Source: Candidatus Baltobacteraceae bacterium (GTDB lineage Bacteria > Vulcanimicrobiota > Vulcanimicrobiia > Vulcanimicrobiales > Vulcanimicrobiaceae). Taken from it: 64,000 nt of DNA. The DNA lies in contig DATJTX010000031.1 in assembly GCA_035502855.1 (NCBI GenBank), positions 186,001-250,000 of the forward strand. Reading direction: 5' to 3'. The translations under genes were made by a program, and so were the position numbers. This document shows, one piece after another, positions 37,115 through 45,366 of this stretch (position 1 is its first letter; each line of letters starts with the position of its first letter). The notes under the pieces were generated by a model. It had not been told where the DNA came from. It was given only the letters and a program-made list of their open reading frames with translations, and made no database searches.

Positions 37115-38028
37115 AGCGCCCGCTCCCAATACTGCCCGACGAGATCTTTGCCGAAGCTGCGATGGCGCTCTTCCTTGACGAGGCGGAAGCCCGCCTCTTC
37201 GTAGAGATGGCGCGCGGCGTGCAGCACGTCGTTCGTCCACAAGATCATCTTCTTGTAGCCCGCTCGGCGGGCGAACTCGACGCATTCCTGCACGAGCCGC
37301 CGGCCGATCCCGTGACCGCGTGCGTGTGCCTCGACGTGCAGCAGACGCAGTTGCGCGATCGTCGCGCTCTTCTTGACGAGAAAGATGCAGCCGACGTTGA
37401 TGCCGCCGCGCTCGGCGATCCAACAGCGCTCGCGTTTCGCATCGAAGTTCTCCACGAAGCCGGCGAGAATGCGCGCGAAGAGCGCCTCCGCTTCCTCGTT
37501 CCAGCCGTACTCGCGCGCATAGAGCACGCCTTGACGCTCCGTGACCCATCCGATATCGCCCGGCCGTAAGGTCGTGCGGAGCACGTACGATTCGTCACCC
37601 GTGCTTTGGCCGCCCAAGATGGTCTCGATCGTGCGCATGGCCTCGCCGAGACGAGCTTGCTGATCGTCGGTGATGTCGTCGAGTGCGGCCGCGACCTTTT
37701 CGTGCTGCCGGCGATCGAGCGACGCGAAGGCTTCGCGTCCTTTCGCGGTCAGAAAGAGGTGGCTCTGACGTGCGTCGCTCGCCGACCGCTTGCGACGAGC
37801 CAAGCCGCGATGCACGAAATCGCGCAATATGCGGCTCAGATAACCGTTGTCGAGCCGCAGCATCTTACCGAGCTCGGTCGCGGTGAGGTTATCGCTTTGG
37901 GCGAGCTCGTAGAGTACGCTTGCTTCCGCCAGCGAGAACGGGCTTTCGAGAAAGTCTTTCTGCAGCGCCCCGACGTATCGCGTGTAAAACCGATTGAACC
38001 GGCGGACGCGCTCGACCGGCAGAGGCAT
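37099..38028 (-). CDS. MarR-family regulator fused to GNAT acetyltransferase
   Basis: 309 residues. The N-terminal half is a MarR winged helix (about 10-145; LTATELGKMLRLDNGYLSRIL and the basic wing RKRSASDARQSHLFL). The C-terminal half is a GNAT domain (about 155-305; acetyl-CoA loop ARGHGIGRRL, then YEEAGF). Such fusions are usually autoregulators, often linked to drug or metabolite acetylation. ATG 38028 is chosen because it lies about 10 bases after a -10 box, giving a near-leaderless mRNA; upstream ATGs at 38040 and 38067 lie within the promoter/operator. Confidence 0.88.
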   Translation of the reverse strand: MPLPVERVRRFNRFYTRYVGALQKDFLESPFSLAEASVLYELAQSDNLTATELGKMLRLDNGYLSRILRDFVHRGLARRKRSASDARQSHLFLTAKGREAFASLDRRQHEKVAAALDDITDDQQARLGEAMRTIETILGGQSTGDESYVLRTTLRPGDIGWVTERQGVLYAREYGWNEEAEALFARILAGFVENFDAKRERCWIAERGGINVGCIFLVKKSATIAQLRLLHVEAHARGHGIGRRLVQECVEFARRAGYKKMILWTNDVLHAARHLYEEAGFRLVKEERHRSFGKDLVGQYWERALQGPV

Positions 38029-38030
38029 GA

Positions 38031-38070
38031 TAGTTGACATTATCAACCATATAGTTGCCGATGTCAACTA
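38031..38070 (-). promoter_or_regulatory. Promoter and operator of the MarR-GNAT gene
   Basis: On the minus strand TTGACA (38067-38062), 17 bases, GATAAT (38044-38039). The whole 40-bp span is bounded by a perfect 10-bp inverted repeat, TAGTTGACAT and ATGTCAACTA, and contains further TTGA/TCAA half-sites. Both promoter boxes lie inside it, as expected for MarR autorepression. Transcription would start a few bases before the ATG. Confidence 0.75.
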
Positions 38071-38127
38071 ATGGGATCGCGCCGTATCGGCGACGGCACC
38101 CGATCGGCCGACGGGCACCTTGTCGGT

Positions 38128-38454
38128 CTAGTCCTGATCGCAAGTAATGTCCTGACGAAACGCGCTGGTCATGATTTGGTCGAATGCAATGTGCTCGCTT
38201 CGGGGTTGAAGAGCAACCTCGGTTACGAGAACGCTTACCGGATCGATGAGCAAGCGCTCGGCCCTTTCGGGATCGTCGGTTGCGAGGATCGCGCTAAGCG
38301 CATGGGCTCGCTTTCGTAGCGCCATAAGGTGCTCTTGTAGGCACGCGCGCACCGAATCGATGCGTCCGTAGTGATAACAACACTGTTCGTGCAGCGCAAA
38401 CTCGGGGATCGCTCCGTCGATGCGACTGATGGTAAATGTCGTGGAGGGCTTCAC
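38128..38454 (-). CDS. Hypothetical 108-residue protein downstream of the RRM gene
   Basis: Begins at GTG 38454, one base after the RRM gene stop, suggesting coupling. Mostly helical by eye, with EQCCYHYGRIDSVRACLQEHL and an acidic/basic helix (DDPERAERLL). No family recognised. Could be chance; support is its position and a normal amino-acid mix. Confidence 0.4.
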   Translation of the reverse strand: MKPSTTFTISRIDGAIPEFALHEQCCYHYGRIDSVRACLQEHLMALRKRAHALSAILATDDPERAERLLIDPVSVLVTEVALQPRSEHIAFDQIMTSAFRQDITCDQD

Positions 38455-38455
38455 G

Positions 38456-38728
38456 CTAGCGTCGGGCCGCGCCAGCCGCTTCGCGCGGTCGCGCCTCACT
38501 TACAACCAGCGCGCGTCCCGCGATCGTGCGCCCGGAGAACTCGGCGATGGCGATGGTGGCCGTTTCCGGTCGCTCGAATTCAACGAAGCCAAAACCCTTC
38601 GGTCTGCCCGTCTCGCGGTCGATAACAATTCGAACGAAAGTAACAGGGCCTGCGATTTCGAAAAGTGCTTTAAGGCCATCCTCGGTCATTGAAAAGGGGA
38701 GGTTGCCCACGAAGAGTCTTGTTGACAT
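38456..38728 (-). CDS. RRM-domain RNA-binding protein
   Basis: 90 residues comprising one RNA-recognition motif with RNP2 LFVGNL (residues 5-10) and RNP1 KGFGFVEF (about 44-51), and a short basic tail. This is the bacterial Rbp/cyanobacterial-type single-RRM family, often cold-induced; the RNA target is unknown. ATG 38728 follows AAGGA. Confidence 0.92.
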   Translation of the reverse strand: MSTRLFVGNLPFSMTEDGLKALFEIAGPVTFVRIVIDRETGRPKGFGFVEFERPETATIAIAEFSGRTIAGRALVVSEARPREAAGAARR

Positions 38729-38756
38729 GCGTAATCCTTGTTTGGGGGATGTTGTA

Positions 38757-38790
38757 TTATTGATAATAACATATCAATAAGCGATGTCAA
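38757..38790 (-). promoter_or_regulatory. Promoter with palindrome of the RRM gene
   Basis: Minus strand TTGACA (38790-38785), 16 bases, TATTAT (38768-38763). A perfect 9-bp inverted repeat TTATTGATA/TATCAATAA (38757-38765 and 38772-38780) covers the -10 and spacer and looks like an operator. Confidence 0.65.
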
Positions 38791-38866
38791 GGCGGTGCAT
38801 CGCAACGAATCCTCCGTCGATGGCGGAGACAGCGGCGACTAGCCGCGAACGTCGAACCCGGCCGTC

Positions 38867-39112
38867 ATGGACGACGCAAAACGCCTGACCGCTGCGCTCA
38901 ATGCAGCCGTGAAAAGCCCGCAATTTTCGAACAGCAAGGCGCGTGCGGTAGCGCGCCAGGAAGCGGCCGTGAATTGGCCAGCGACCAAAGCCCTCAACGC
39001 CGGATTCAATCCCGAGGTCGACGGCTTCGAATCGTTCGTGATGAACGACGGCAGCGTGAGCGCGTGGTCGTCCGGACAATTTCGCTACGTCGCCCAGGCG
39101 AGGAAATCATGA
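38867..39112 (+). CDS. Small hypothetical protein coupled to gamma-glutamyltransferase
   Basis: 81 residues, soluble, no family recognised; contains ALNAAVKSPQFSN and a VDGFESFVMNDGSVSAWSSGQF end. Its stop overlaps the next ATG (ATGA), so it is likely translated together with the gamma-glutamyltransferase. No strong ribosome site at its ATG. Confidence 0.5.
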   Translation: MDDAKRLTAALNAAVKSPQFSNSKARAVARQEAAVNWPATKALNAGFNPEVDGFESFVMNDGSVSAWSSGQFRYVAQARKS

Positions 39113-40857
39113 AACGTGCGCTTGCGCTCTGCCTGATCGTCTGCCTCGGAGCCGCCGTTCCGGCCGACAATGCCGTGCGCGGCGTTCGGGCCGAAGGCTG
39201 GCTCGAGCAGACCCGCTCGCCGGTCCTCGCTCGCAACGGGATGGTCGCGACGAGCCAGCCGCTGGCCGCGGAAGCCGGTTTGCGCATTCTGATGGAAGGC
39301 GGCAACGCGGTCGATGCCGCCGTTGCTACTGCGGCGACGCTCAACGTCGTCGAGCCGATGATGGTCGGCATGGGAGCCGACGTCTTCGCCATCATTTACA
39401 TCGCGAAAGATCATCGCTATTACGTGCTCAACGCGAGCGGTGAAGCGCCTTCCGGCGCCACGATCGCGCGCATGAACGCGCTCGGCTATCATTACGATCC
39501 CAAAAACTGGGGGCCCGGTTCCGGCATGCCGTCGGGCGGCATCCTCGACGTCACCGTGCCCGGCTCGGTGTGGGGCTGGGACGAAGTGCTGCGCCGTTTC
39601 GGCAGAATGAAGTTTGCGCAGGTGCTTCAGCCGGCGATCGACTACGCCCAGAACGGCTATCCCGTTTCGGAACGTATCGCGCACATCTGGAAACTGCCCA
39701 ACGCGCTGCCGTTGCGCGGCTGCTGCACGCGACTCGATCCCAATTCGGTGCGGACCTGGTACATCGACGGCGTGCCGCCGAAAACCGGGCAGATCTACCG
39801 CAATCCGGCGCTCGCGCACTCGTTCCGGCTCTTGCAGAAATACGGACGCGACGTGTTTTATCGCGGCGAGATCGCGCGCGCGATCGTCGCCACCTCGCGC
39901 AGGCTCGGCGGTACGATGACGATGGCCGATCTCGCCAACTATCGCGGCGAATGGGTGAAGCCGATCGACACGGTCTATCACGGCTACCATATCTTGGAAT
40001 TGCCGCCGCCGACGCAGAGCTTTGCGGCCAATGAAGCGCTCAACATCCTCGCGCAGTGCGTTCCGAAGGTCGTACCGGGTCAAACGCTCGCCTCGCTCGG
40101 TCCGCGCAGTCCCGAGTACTGGCATCTGCTGGTCGAAGCAAAGAAGCTGGCGTACGCCGATCTCTACCGGTACAACGGCGATCCCGACTACGTCAGCGTG
40201 CCGCTCGCACGCCTGCTTTCAACGCAATATGCGGCCTCACTCTGTCCGAAGATCGATCCGAATCACGCCGCTACGATCGCGGCGCCGGGAGAACCGAGCG
40301 GCGCGGGCGATACGATCGTGCTTTCCACCGCCGATCGCTGGGGCAACATGGTCTCGTGGGTCAATAGTAATTACGACGAGTTCGGGTCGGGCATCACGGT
40401 GCCGGGCTACGGCTTCATCCTGCACGATCGCGGCGGCCTCTTCACGCTCAATCCGCGCAGCCCGAACGCGCTGGCGCCGCACAAGCGGCCATTCAACACG
40501 CTGATGGCCGGCTTCATCGAACGCGGCGGCCGGCCGCTGATGACGCTCGGATTGATGGGCGGCGATATGCAGGCGCAGGGGCACGAACAGATCGCCGTCG
40601 ACATCATCGATCTCGGCGCCAACGTGCAGCAGGCGGGCGACATGGCGCGCTTTCGGCAAGACGAGATTTCCGACACGCTCTATCTCGAGTCGCCGCTCTA
40701 CGATCTCGTCGGCGATCGCTTGCGCGCGATGGGACACAACGTGCGTTCGAGCAATCGCGCCCCGATGGGCGGCTATCAGGCGATCATGCTGCTCTCGAAC
40801 GGGGCCTATGCCGGCGGTTCCGATTTCGGCAAGGACGGCGAAGCCGTCGGGTGGTAG
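39109..40857 (+). CDS. ggt: Gamma-glutamyltransferase family protein
   Basis: Ntn-hydrolase that cleaves gamma-glutamyl bonds (glutathione and related) in the periplasm or outside. 582 residues with a signal peptide (about 1-22) and the large-subunit start SQPLAAEAGLRILMEGGNAVDAAVA. The autocatalytic site, where the new N-terminal Thr follows GD, lies near residue 402 (GAGDTIVLSTADRWGNMVS), followed by FGSGITVPGYGF and the oxyanion-side PFNTLMAGF. The third position after the Thr differs from the TTH of E. coli, as in other Bacillus-YwrD-like members. Confidence 0.9.
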   Translation: MKRALALCLIVCLGAAVPADNAVRGVRAEGWLEQTRSPVLARNGMVATSQPLAAEAGLRILMEGGNAVDAAVATAATLNVVEPMMVGMGADVFAIIYIAKDHRYYVLNASGEAPSGATIARMNALGYHYDPKNWGPGSGMPSGGILDVTVPGSVWGWDEVLRRFGRMKFAQVLQPAIDYAQNGYPVSERIAHIWKLPNALPLRGCCTRLDPNSVRTWYIDGVPPKTGQIYRNPALAHSFRLLQKYGRDVFYRGEIARAIVATSRRLGGTMTMADLANYRGEWVKPIDTVYHGYHILELPPPTQSFAANEALNILAQCVPKVVPGQTLASLGPRSPEYWHLLVEAKKLAYADLYRYNGDPDYVSVPLARLLSTQYAASLCPKIDPNHAATIAAPGEPSGAGDTIVLSTADRWGNMVSWVNSNYDEFGSGITVPGYGFILHDRGGLFTLNPRSPNALAPHKRPFNTLMAGFIERGGRPLMTLGLMGGDMQAQGHEQIAVDIIDLGANVQQAGDMARFRQDEISDTLYLESPLYDLVGDRLRAMGHNVRSSNRAPMGGYQAIMLLSNGAYAGGSDFGKDGEAVGW

Positions 40858-41043
40858 ACTTTATCCGCCAAAGCTGAAGCTTTGTCGGCTAAAGTCGCCT
40901 GCTATGCTGCAAATCCGCCAAAGGCCTCCGGGTCGTTTCGCAACCTTTTTAGTCGGCTGCCGGTTAAGGGGTTGCGTCGGCGAGGAGTCCATGAGACACT
41001 GCCTCGCGACTCCCTCATGCGCGATCTTTCGAGCGGTCGATGA

Positions 41044-42270
41044 ATTGCGCCACCGAAAGATTGGTCTACTATCTCTACAACCTTTACCGAACTGCCACTT
41101 TGTGGCGCGCTTCTTCGCGGCATCGAAGACCTCAAATTCAGTGAACCGACTCCGATTCAGCGCATGGCGATTCCGCCCGCGCTGGAAGGGCATGACGTTC
41201 TTGCCAGCGCCCAGACCGGCAGCGGCAAATCCGCCGCATTCGGCTTGCCCGTTCTCGAAACACTCCTTCGCCGGCCCGAGCGCACACGGGGAACCCGCGC
41301 GCTGATTCTGGCGCCGACGCGCGAACTCGCGCAGCAGATCACCGAACATCTTCGCGCGCTGGCAAAACACACCGATATTCGTATCGCGCCGGTCTACGGC
41401 GGCGTCGGCATGCGCCCGCAAATCCAAGCCTTCCGCCGCGGCACCGACGTCATCGTTGCCACACCGGGGCGCCTGATCGACCTCATGCAGCAGGGCGAGG
41501 CGCGGTTGGATCGCATCGAGATCTTGGTACTCGACGAAGCCGACCGCATGATCGACATCGGCTTTTTGCCGGCGGTCAAGCGGATTATCACAAAGCTGCC
41601 GAATCGCCGCCAGACGCTGTTCTTCTCGGCCACGATCGCCGGTGCGGCCGCATCGCTCGCGCACGATCTGCTGCGCGATCCCGTTCGCGTCAACCTGACC
41701 CCCACCGCAACCCCGGTCGAAACGGTCAGGCAGAGCGTCTACGCCGTCGATCAGGAAAAGAAGACCGAACTGCTTCTCGATCTGCTCAAGGACAACAACA
41801 TCTTCAACGCGATCGTTTTTACGCGAACCAAAGCTCGCGCGGATCGTCTGGCCGGAGCGCTGGCCCGGCACAACGTCGGCGCCGAAGCCATCCACGGCGA
41901 TCGCTCGCAAGCTCAACGGACGCGCGCCCTCGACGCATTCAAAAAAGGGCGCTACCGGGTGCTGGTCGCGACCGACGTCGCCGCGCGGGGCATCGACATC
42001 GCTGATCTCGGCCACGTCATCAACTACGACGTGCCGGCGGAACCGACCGACTACATCCACCGCATCGGGCGAACCGCCCGCGCGCAGAAGGCCGGCGACG
42101 CGATCACCTTCGTGTCGTACGATGAAGCGGGACTTTTCGCACAAATCGAGCGTAGTATGGGAACATCCATCGAACGGATGGAGCATCCCCTGATGGACAC
42201 CTTTACCGGAAACAAACTCAAGGCGCCGCCGCAAGTGCGCCGTCGTACCTTTCGCCGCCGCCGCCGCTAA
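41044..42270 (+). CDS. DEAD-box RNA helicase with non-AUG start
   Basis: Contains motif [26 protein letters not shown], and the C-terminal HRIGRTARA motif, with an Arg-rich tail. The first ATG is 41164, but the Q motif ([16 protein letters not shown] ... PTPIQ) is encoded in the same frame just upstream (from about 41083), and an in-frame TGA stands at 41041-41043. In that stretch no ATG, GTG or TTG exists; the candidates are ATT 41044, ATC 41071 and CTG 41092. The whole 408-codon frame is given here. Otherwise, a one-base frameshift from ATG 41040 would explain it. The 5' region 40861-41040 contains short inverted repeats. Confidence 0.8.
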   Translation: MAPPKDWSTISTTFTELPLCGALLRGIEDLKFSEPTPIQRMAIPPALEGHDVLASAQTGSGKSAAFGLPVLETLLRRPERTRGTRALILAPTRELAQQITEHLRALAKHTDIRIAPVYGGVGMRPQIQAFRRGTDVIVATPGRLIDLMQQGEARLDRIEILVLDEADRMIDIGFLPAVKRIITKLPNRRQTLFFSATIAGAAASLAHDLLRDPVRVNLTPTATPVETVRQSVYAVDQEKKTELLLDLLKDNNIFNAIVFTRTKARADRLAGALARHNVGAEAIHGDRSQAQRTRALDAFKKGRYRVLVATDVAARGIDIADLGHVINYDVPAEPTDYIHRIGRTARAQKAGDAITFVSYDEAGLFAQIERSMGTSIERMEHPLMDTFTGNKLKAPPQVRRRTFRRRRR

Positions 42271-42323
42271 TTGCAGAAGGAACCACGATTATCGCTACAC
42301 GCACTCGCACTCCTAAATCACGC

Positions 42324-42584
42324 GTGCCCAAGGCTCACAGCATCGCTACGAAGGAAGCGCCGCTGGAAGTCTACGGCAGCGTCAAGCAAGTCTTTCCGAG
42401 CACGACGTTCTCCGTCGAACTCGATAACGGCCACACGATCCTCGCGCACATCGCGGGACGTCTGCGCCGCCACCGTATCAAAATTCTTCCCGGCGACCGG
42501 GTCGACGTCGAGCTTTCGCCGTATGATTTGACCAAAGGCCGCATCGTCTACCGCTATCGAGCGGGAGAGGCGCGCCGTACGTAA
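42324..42584 (+). CDS. infA: Translation initiation factor IF-1
   Basis: OB-fold factor binding the 30S A site. From GTG 42324 it has 86 residues with [34 protein letters not shown] and GRIVYRYR, all close to consensus, and an N-terminus about 10 residues longer than usual. The only good ribosome site (AGAAGGA, 42275-42281) is 6 bases before an in-frame ATT at 42288, which would add 12 basic residues. Start therefore uncertain; an AUU start is possible. Lies 18 bases after the helicase stop. Confidence 0.9.
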   Translation: MPKAHSIATKEAPLEVYGSVKQVFPSTTFSVELDNGHTILAHIAGRLRRHRIKILPGDRVDVELSPYDLTKGRIVYRYRAGEARRT

Positions 42585-42585
42585 T

Positions 42586-43035
42586 TCATCGATGCTGTAA
42601 TCGATGCTGTAGAAGATACACGAGCGCACGTTGGAGACCCGAAAACGTGCGCTCGGCCAATTTTCGGCCGACGGCTTCGAAAAAGAGCCGCTCGGCGACA
42701 TCGAGACCGCAGGCGTAATGCGCGTGCACGCGCAGAATCAGCAACGGGCCGAAGCGGCGAAACGAGATCGTGCCGCTCATTGACGGAAGCGGCGCTTCCT
42801 CTTCGCGCGACCAATTGAACGAGAGCGCGCGTTCGCTGCAGCTCTCCGGAAGAAATCGGAATCGCGCTTCGATCGGAACGCCGCGCAGACCGGCGCGAAT
42901 GCGTATCGCGAAGGGGTCGTGTCCGTTTGCCGGCGTGCATTCGGCGAGCGCTTTGAGCGGATCGATCGTCCCGTGCAAAAGCCACACAGCGGATTGCAAT
43001 TCCGCCAATCCATCACGCGTCCGCAGCTTTGCCAT
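42586..43035 (-). CDS. SRPBCC-like hypothetical protein
   Basis: 149 residues, soluble. The pattern of long beta strands (IEARFRFLP, ALSFNWSR, MSGTISFRRFGPLLILRVHAHYAC) followed by a long C-terminal helix with EAVGRKLAERTFSGLQRAL is like SRPBCC/START ligand-binding folds. No specific ligand can be named. ATG 43035 follows GGAGG at 8 bases. Convergent with infA. Confidence 0.6.
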   Translation of the reverse strand: MAKLRTRDGLAELQSAVWLLHGTIDPLKALAECTPANGHDPFAIRIRAGLRGVPIEARFRFLPESCSERALSFNWSREEEAPLPSMSGTISFRRFGPLLILRVHAHYACGLDVAERLFFEAVGRKLAERTFSGLQRALVYLLQHRLQHR

Positions 43036-43167
43036 GGCCCCGGCCTCCGTGGATGTTTCTTCGGTGCGACACGTACTGCTCCCGGTTGCTCGATACCCCA
43101 AGCAGGGAGCCGTGCACTTTTGTATATTCCCTTTTGCATAGCACATCCGTCTCGCGGAGGATCTCAA

Positions 43168-43716
43168 ATGCAAGTCCCCCCGAAGATGGCGAATCCGGCA
43201 GCGCTCGGACTCGCTGGGTTTGCCCTCACTACATTCTTGCTCTCGTGCGCCAACGCCGGACTGCTCCCCGCAACCGACGGCGTCTGGATCGGTTTTGCCC
43301 TGTTCTACGGCGGCTCGGCGCAATTGCTCGCCGGCATGTGGGAATTTCCCCAAGGCAATACGTTCGGCGCAACCGCGTTCAGCTCGTACGGCGCGTTTTG
43401 GCTCGGAACGGCATTCTACGTCTGGTTCTTTGCCGGTAAGGCGGCTTCGGTGCCGCAGGACCTCGCCTATCTGCTCTTCGCCTGGGCCGTTTTTACCGTC
43501 TATATGACGATAGAGGCAGTCCGCCACACGGCATTGCCGGTGAAGCTCGTCTTCATCGTTTTGTCGATCACGTTCATTCTGCTCTGGCTCGGTGCCGGTT
43601 TCGCCCAACCCGGGCTGACCGTTGCCGGCGGCTGGACCGGAATAGTAACCGCAGTTCTCGCCTGGTATGCGTCGTGGAAGGCTGCGCACGACGCGCATCC
43701 ATCGCTCCCAGTCTAA
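43168..43716 (+). CDS. GPR1/FUN34/YaaH (SatP-like) transporter
   Basis: 182 residues, six helices. It starts with the family motif NPAALGLAGFALTTF (residues about 9-23) and has the FYGGSAQLLAGMWEF motif of acetate/succinate-proton symporters. ATG 43168 follows GGAGG. Acetate uptake is likely but not shown by the sequence alone. Confidence 0.9.
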   Translation: MQVPPKMANPAALGLAGFALTTFLLSCANAGLLPATDGVWIGFALFYGGSAQLLAGMWEFPQGNTFGATAFSSYGAFWLGTAFYVWFFAGKAASVPQDLAYLLFAWAVFTVYMTIEAVRHTALPVKLVFIVLSITFILLWLGAGFAQPGLTVAGGWTGIVTAVLAWYASWKAAHDAHPSLPV

Positions 43717-44093
43717 GGCGGGGACGGTGAAGCTTCGGGCGTGGCAGTAAACACGTACTGCCCGGCCTTCGGGCCGAGCGGCGCACCGTAGCCGATAATC
43801 GAGCCGTCGGGTTTCATCTTACCCGCGATGTGCACGCCGCCGAGGGTCGCGATATCGAACCAGATATCCGACCCTTGACGGCCGCCGCGCACCGTTTCGA
43901 GCCGGCCGCCCGTATCCGGGCGATAGGTACCGTTCACGTAACCGTTCTGAATCGTTATTTGCATTTCGCCGGTGTACCCGAACGCCTGAAACCGCGGGCG
44001 GATCTCGGTATGATAGCGCTTGACGACGGGCGCCGCCTGTGCGACCAGCGCCGGCGCGGGATGAACCAGCGCGAGCAATAGCGCAAGAATCAT
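43713..44093 (-). CDS. Secreted protein of unknown function
   Basis: 126 residues from ATG 44093 (or 132 from 44111). Signal peptide with Ala-rich cleavage region (PALVAQAAP), then a beta-rich domain (IRPRFQAFGYTGEMQITIQNG) that looks like a small barrel or sandwich. No family recognised. Divergent from the TPR/ATP-grasp gene, with overlapping starts. Confidence 0.6.
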   Translation of the reverse strand: MILALLLALVHPAPALVAQAAPVVKRYHTEIRPRFQAFGYTGEMQITIQNGYVNGTYRPDTGGRLETVRGGRQGSDIWFDIATLGGVHIAGKMKPDGSIIGYGAPLGPKAGQYVFTATPEASPSPP

Positions 44094-44109
44094 GGTGGCC
44101 AATGATACC

Positions 44110-45366
44110 ATGATCCTCGCGCGCTTTCCTGAATTGGGCGAGCATACGGTTGCCCCGCCGGCGCTTCGTCCGTTCAGCGGAATCAGCGAGGCGGAACGCG
44201 AGCTGAGCGTGTGCTGCCGCGCCGCGCCTGCACCGCGCACGTACGCCATGCTCGGGAACGTGCTCGTACGCGAAGGACGGTACGTCGACGCGCTGGAGGC
44301 CTATCGCAGCGCCGCCGAACTCGACCCTTCCGATGCGTCCGCGCATTGGGCCTGTGCGGAGATCGCGCACGTACTCGACGATCTCGCGACGAGCCGGTTC
44401 CATCGCACGTGCGCGCTGACGCTGCGCCGCGTCTACCCGGATCCGTTGCCGGTCGGCTCGCGTACGCCGATCCTGCTGCTCTTACGCGATGCCCCTTACA
44501 GCGTCAACACGCCGCTGGAGCTGATTCTCGACCGCTCGCGCGTCGCCGTACACAAATACTACGTCGAGGAGGACGCGGAGCCGACGCTTCCGCTGTTCGC
44601 GCTGGCATTCTGCGCGTTCGGCGCAGCCGAGGCCGCCGCGCCGGCGATCCGGCGCGTCGCGGCGCTGACCGCTCGAGCCTCCGCCGCCTTCAACGACCCG
44701 GCTCTCCTGAACGGCACGGCGCGCGAAGCGCTCGCGCACACCCTGGACGGTATCGACGGCGTGCTTGCCGCGCAGGCGAGCGTCGTGACGCGCGAGCAGA
44801 GCGGATCGATCGCGATCCCGGCCTTGGTCCGGCCGGTGGATACGCACGCGGGCGACGGCCTTGCCTACCTGACCGATGCGGCGGACCTGGAGCGCCACCT
44901 CGCGCGCTTCGCCGCCGCGCGCTATCACGTCGGCCGATTCATCGAGTATCGAAGCGCCGACGGCTTCTACCGGAAATTCCGCGCGATCTTCGTGGACGGC
45001 GTCGCCTACCCATATCATTTGGCAATCGCGCCGCAGTGGAGCGTGCATTATCAGACCAGTCCGATGCGCGAGTCGCCCGCGCTGCGCGCGGAGGAGCGAG
45101 CCTTTCTCGAGGCGCCCGAACGGGTTGTGCCGGCCTGGAACCGGCTGATGCCGCAGATCGCGCGTGCAATCGGACTCGACTACTTCGGCATCGATGCGAC
45201 CGTACTCCCGGACGGGCGGCTCTTCGTATTCGAAGCCGATGCCGGGATGCTCGTTCACGACGAAGATGCGCGCGACGTCTTTGCCTACAAGCGGCCGCAC
45301 GTCGCGCGCATTCGCGAAGCGCTACACGCAGCTATTGCAGTCCGTACGCAGCCAAAAACTCTTTGA
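44110..45366 (+). CDS. TPR / ATP-grasp protein
   Basis: 418 residues from ATG 44110 (ATG 44092 would add six). The N-terminus (about 35-115) looks like two TPR units (AMLGNVLVREGRYVDALEAYRSAAELDP). The C-terminal part (about 240-410) is ATP-grasp-like, with VGRFIEYRSADGFYRKFRAIFV and GLDYFGIDATVLPDGRLFVFEADAGM, the latter resembling the Mg-binding region of RimK-like ligases. It probably ligates an amino acid or peptide, but the substrate is unknown. Confidence 0.75.
   Translation: MILARFPELGEHTVAPPALRPFSGISEAERELSVCCRAAPAPRTYAMLGNVLVREGRYVDALEAYRSAAELDPSDASAHWACAEIAHVLDDLATSRFHRTCALTLRRVYPDPLPVGSRTPILLLLRDAPYSVNTPLELILDRSRVAVHKYYVEEDAEPTLPLFALAFCAFGAAEAAAPAIRRVAALTARASAAFNDPALLNGTAREALAHTLDGIDGVLAAQASVVTREQSGSIAIPALVRPVDTHAGDGLAYLTDAADLERHLARFAAARYHVGRFIEYRSADGFYRKFRAIFVDGVAYPYHLAIAPQWSVHYQTSPMRESPALRAEERAFLEAPERVVPAWNRLMPQIARAIGLDYFGIDATVLPDGRLFVFEADAGMLVHDEDARDVFAYKRPHVARIREALHAAIAVRTQPKTL

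Noticed and set aside
42271-42531. TTG-started 86-codon frame over infA
   Set aside because: Out of frame with the clear IF-1 sequence; Ser/Arg-rich shadow.
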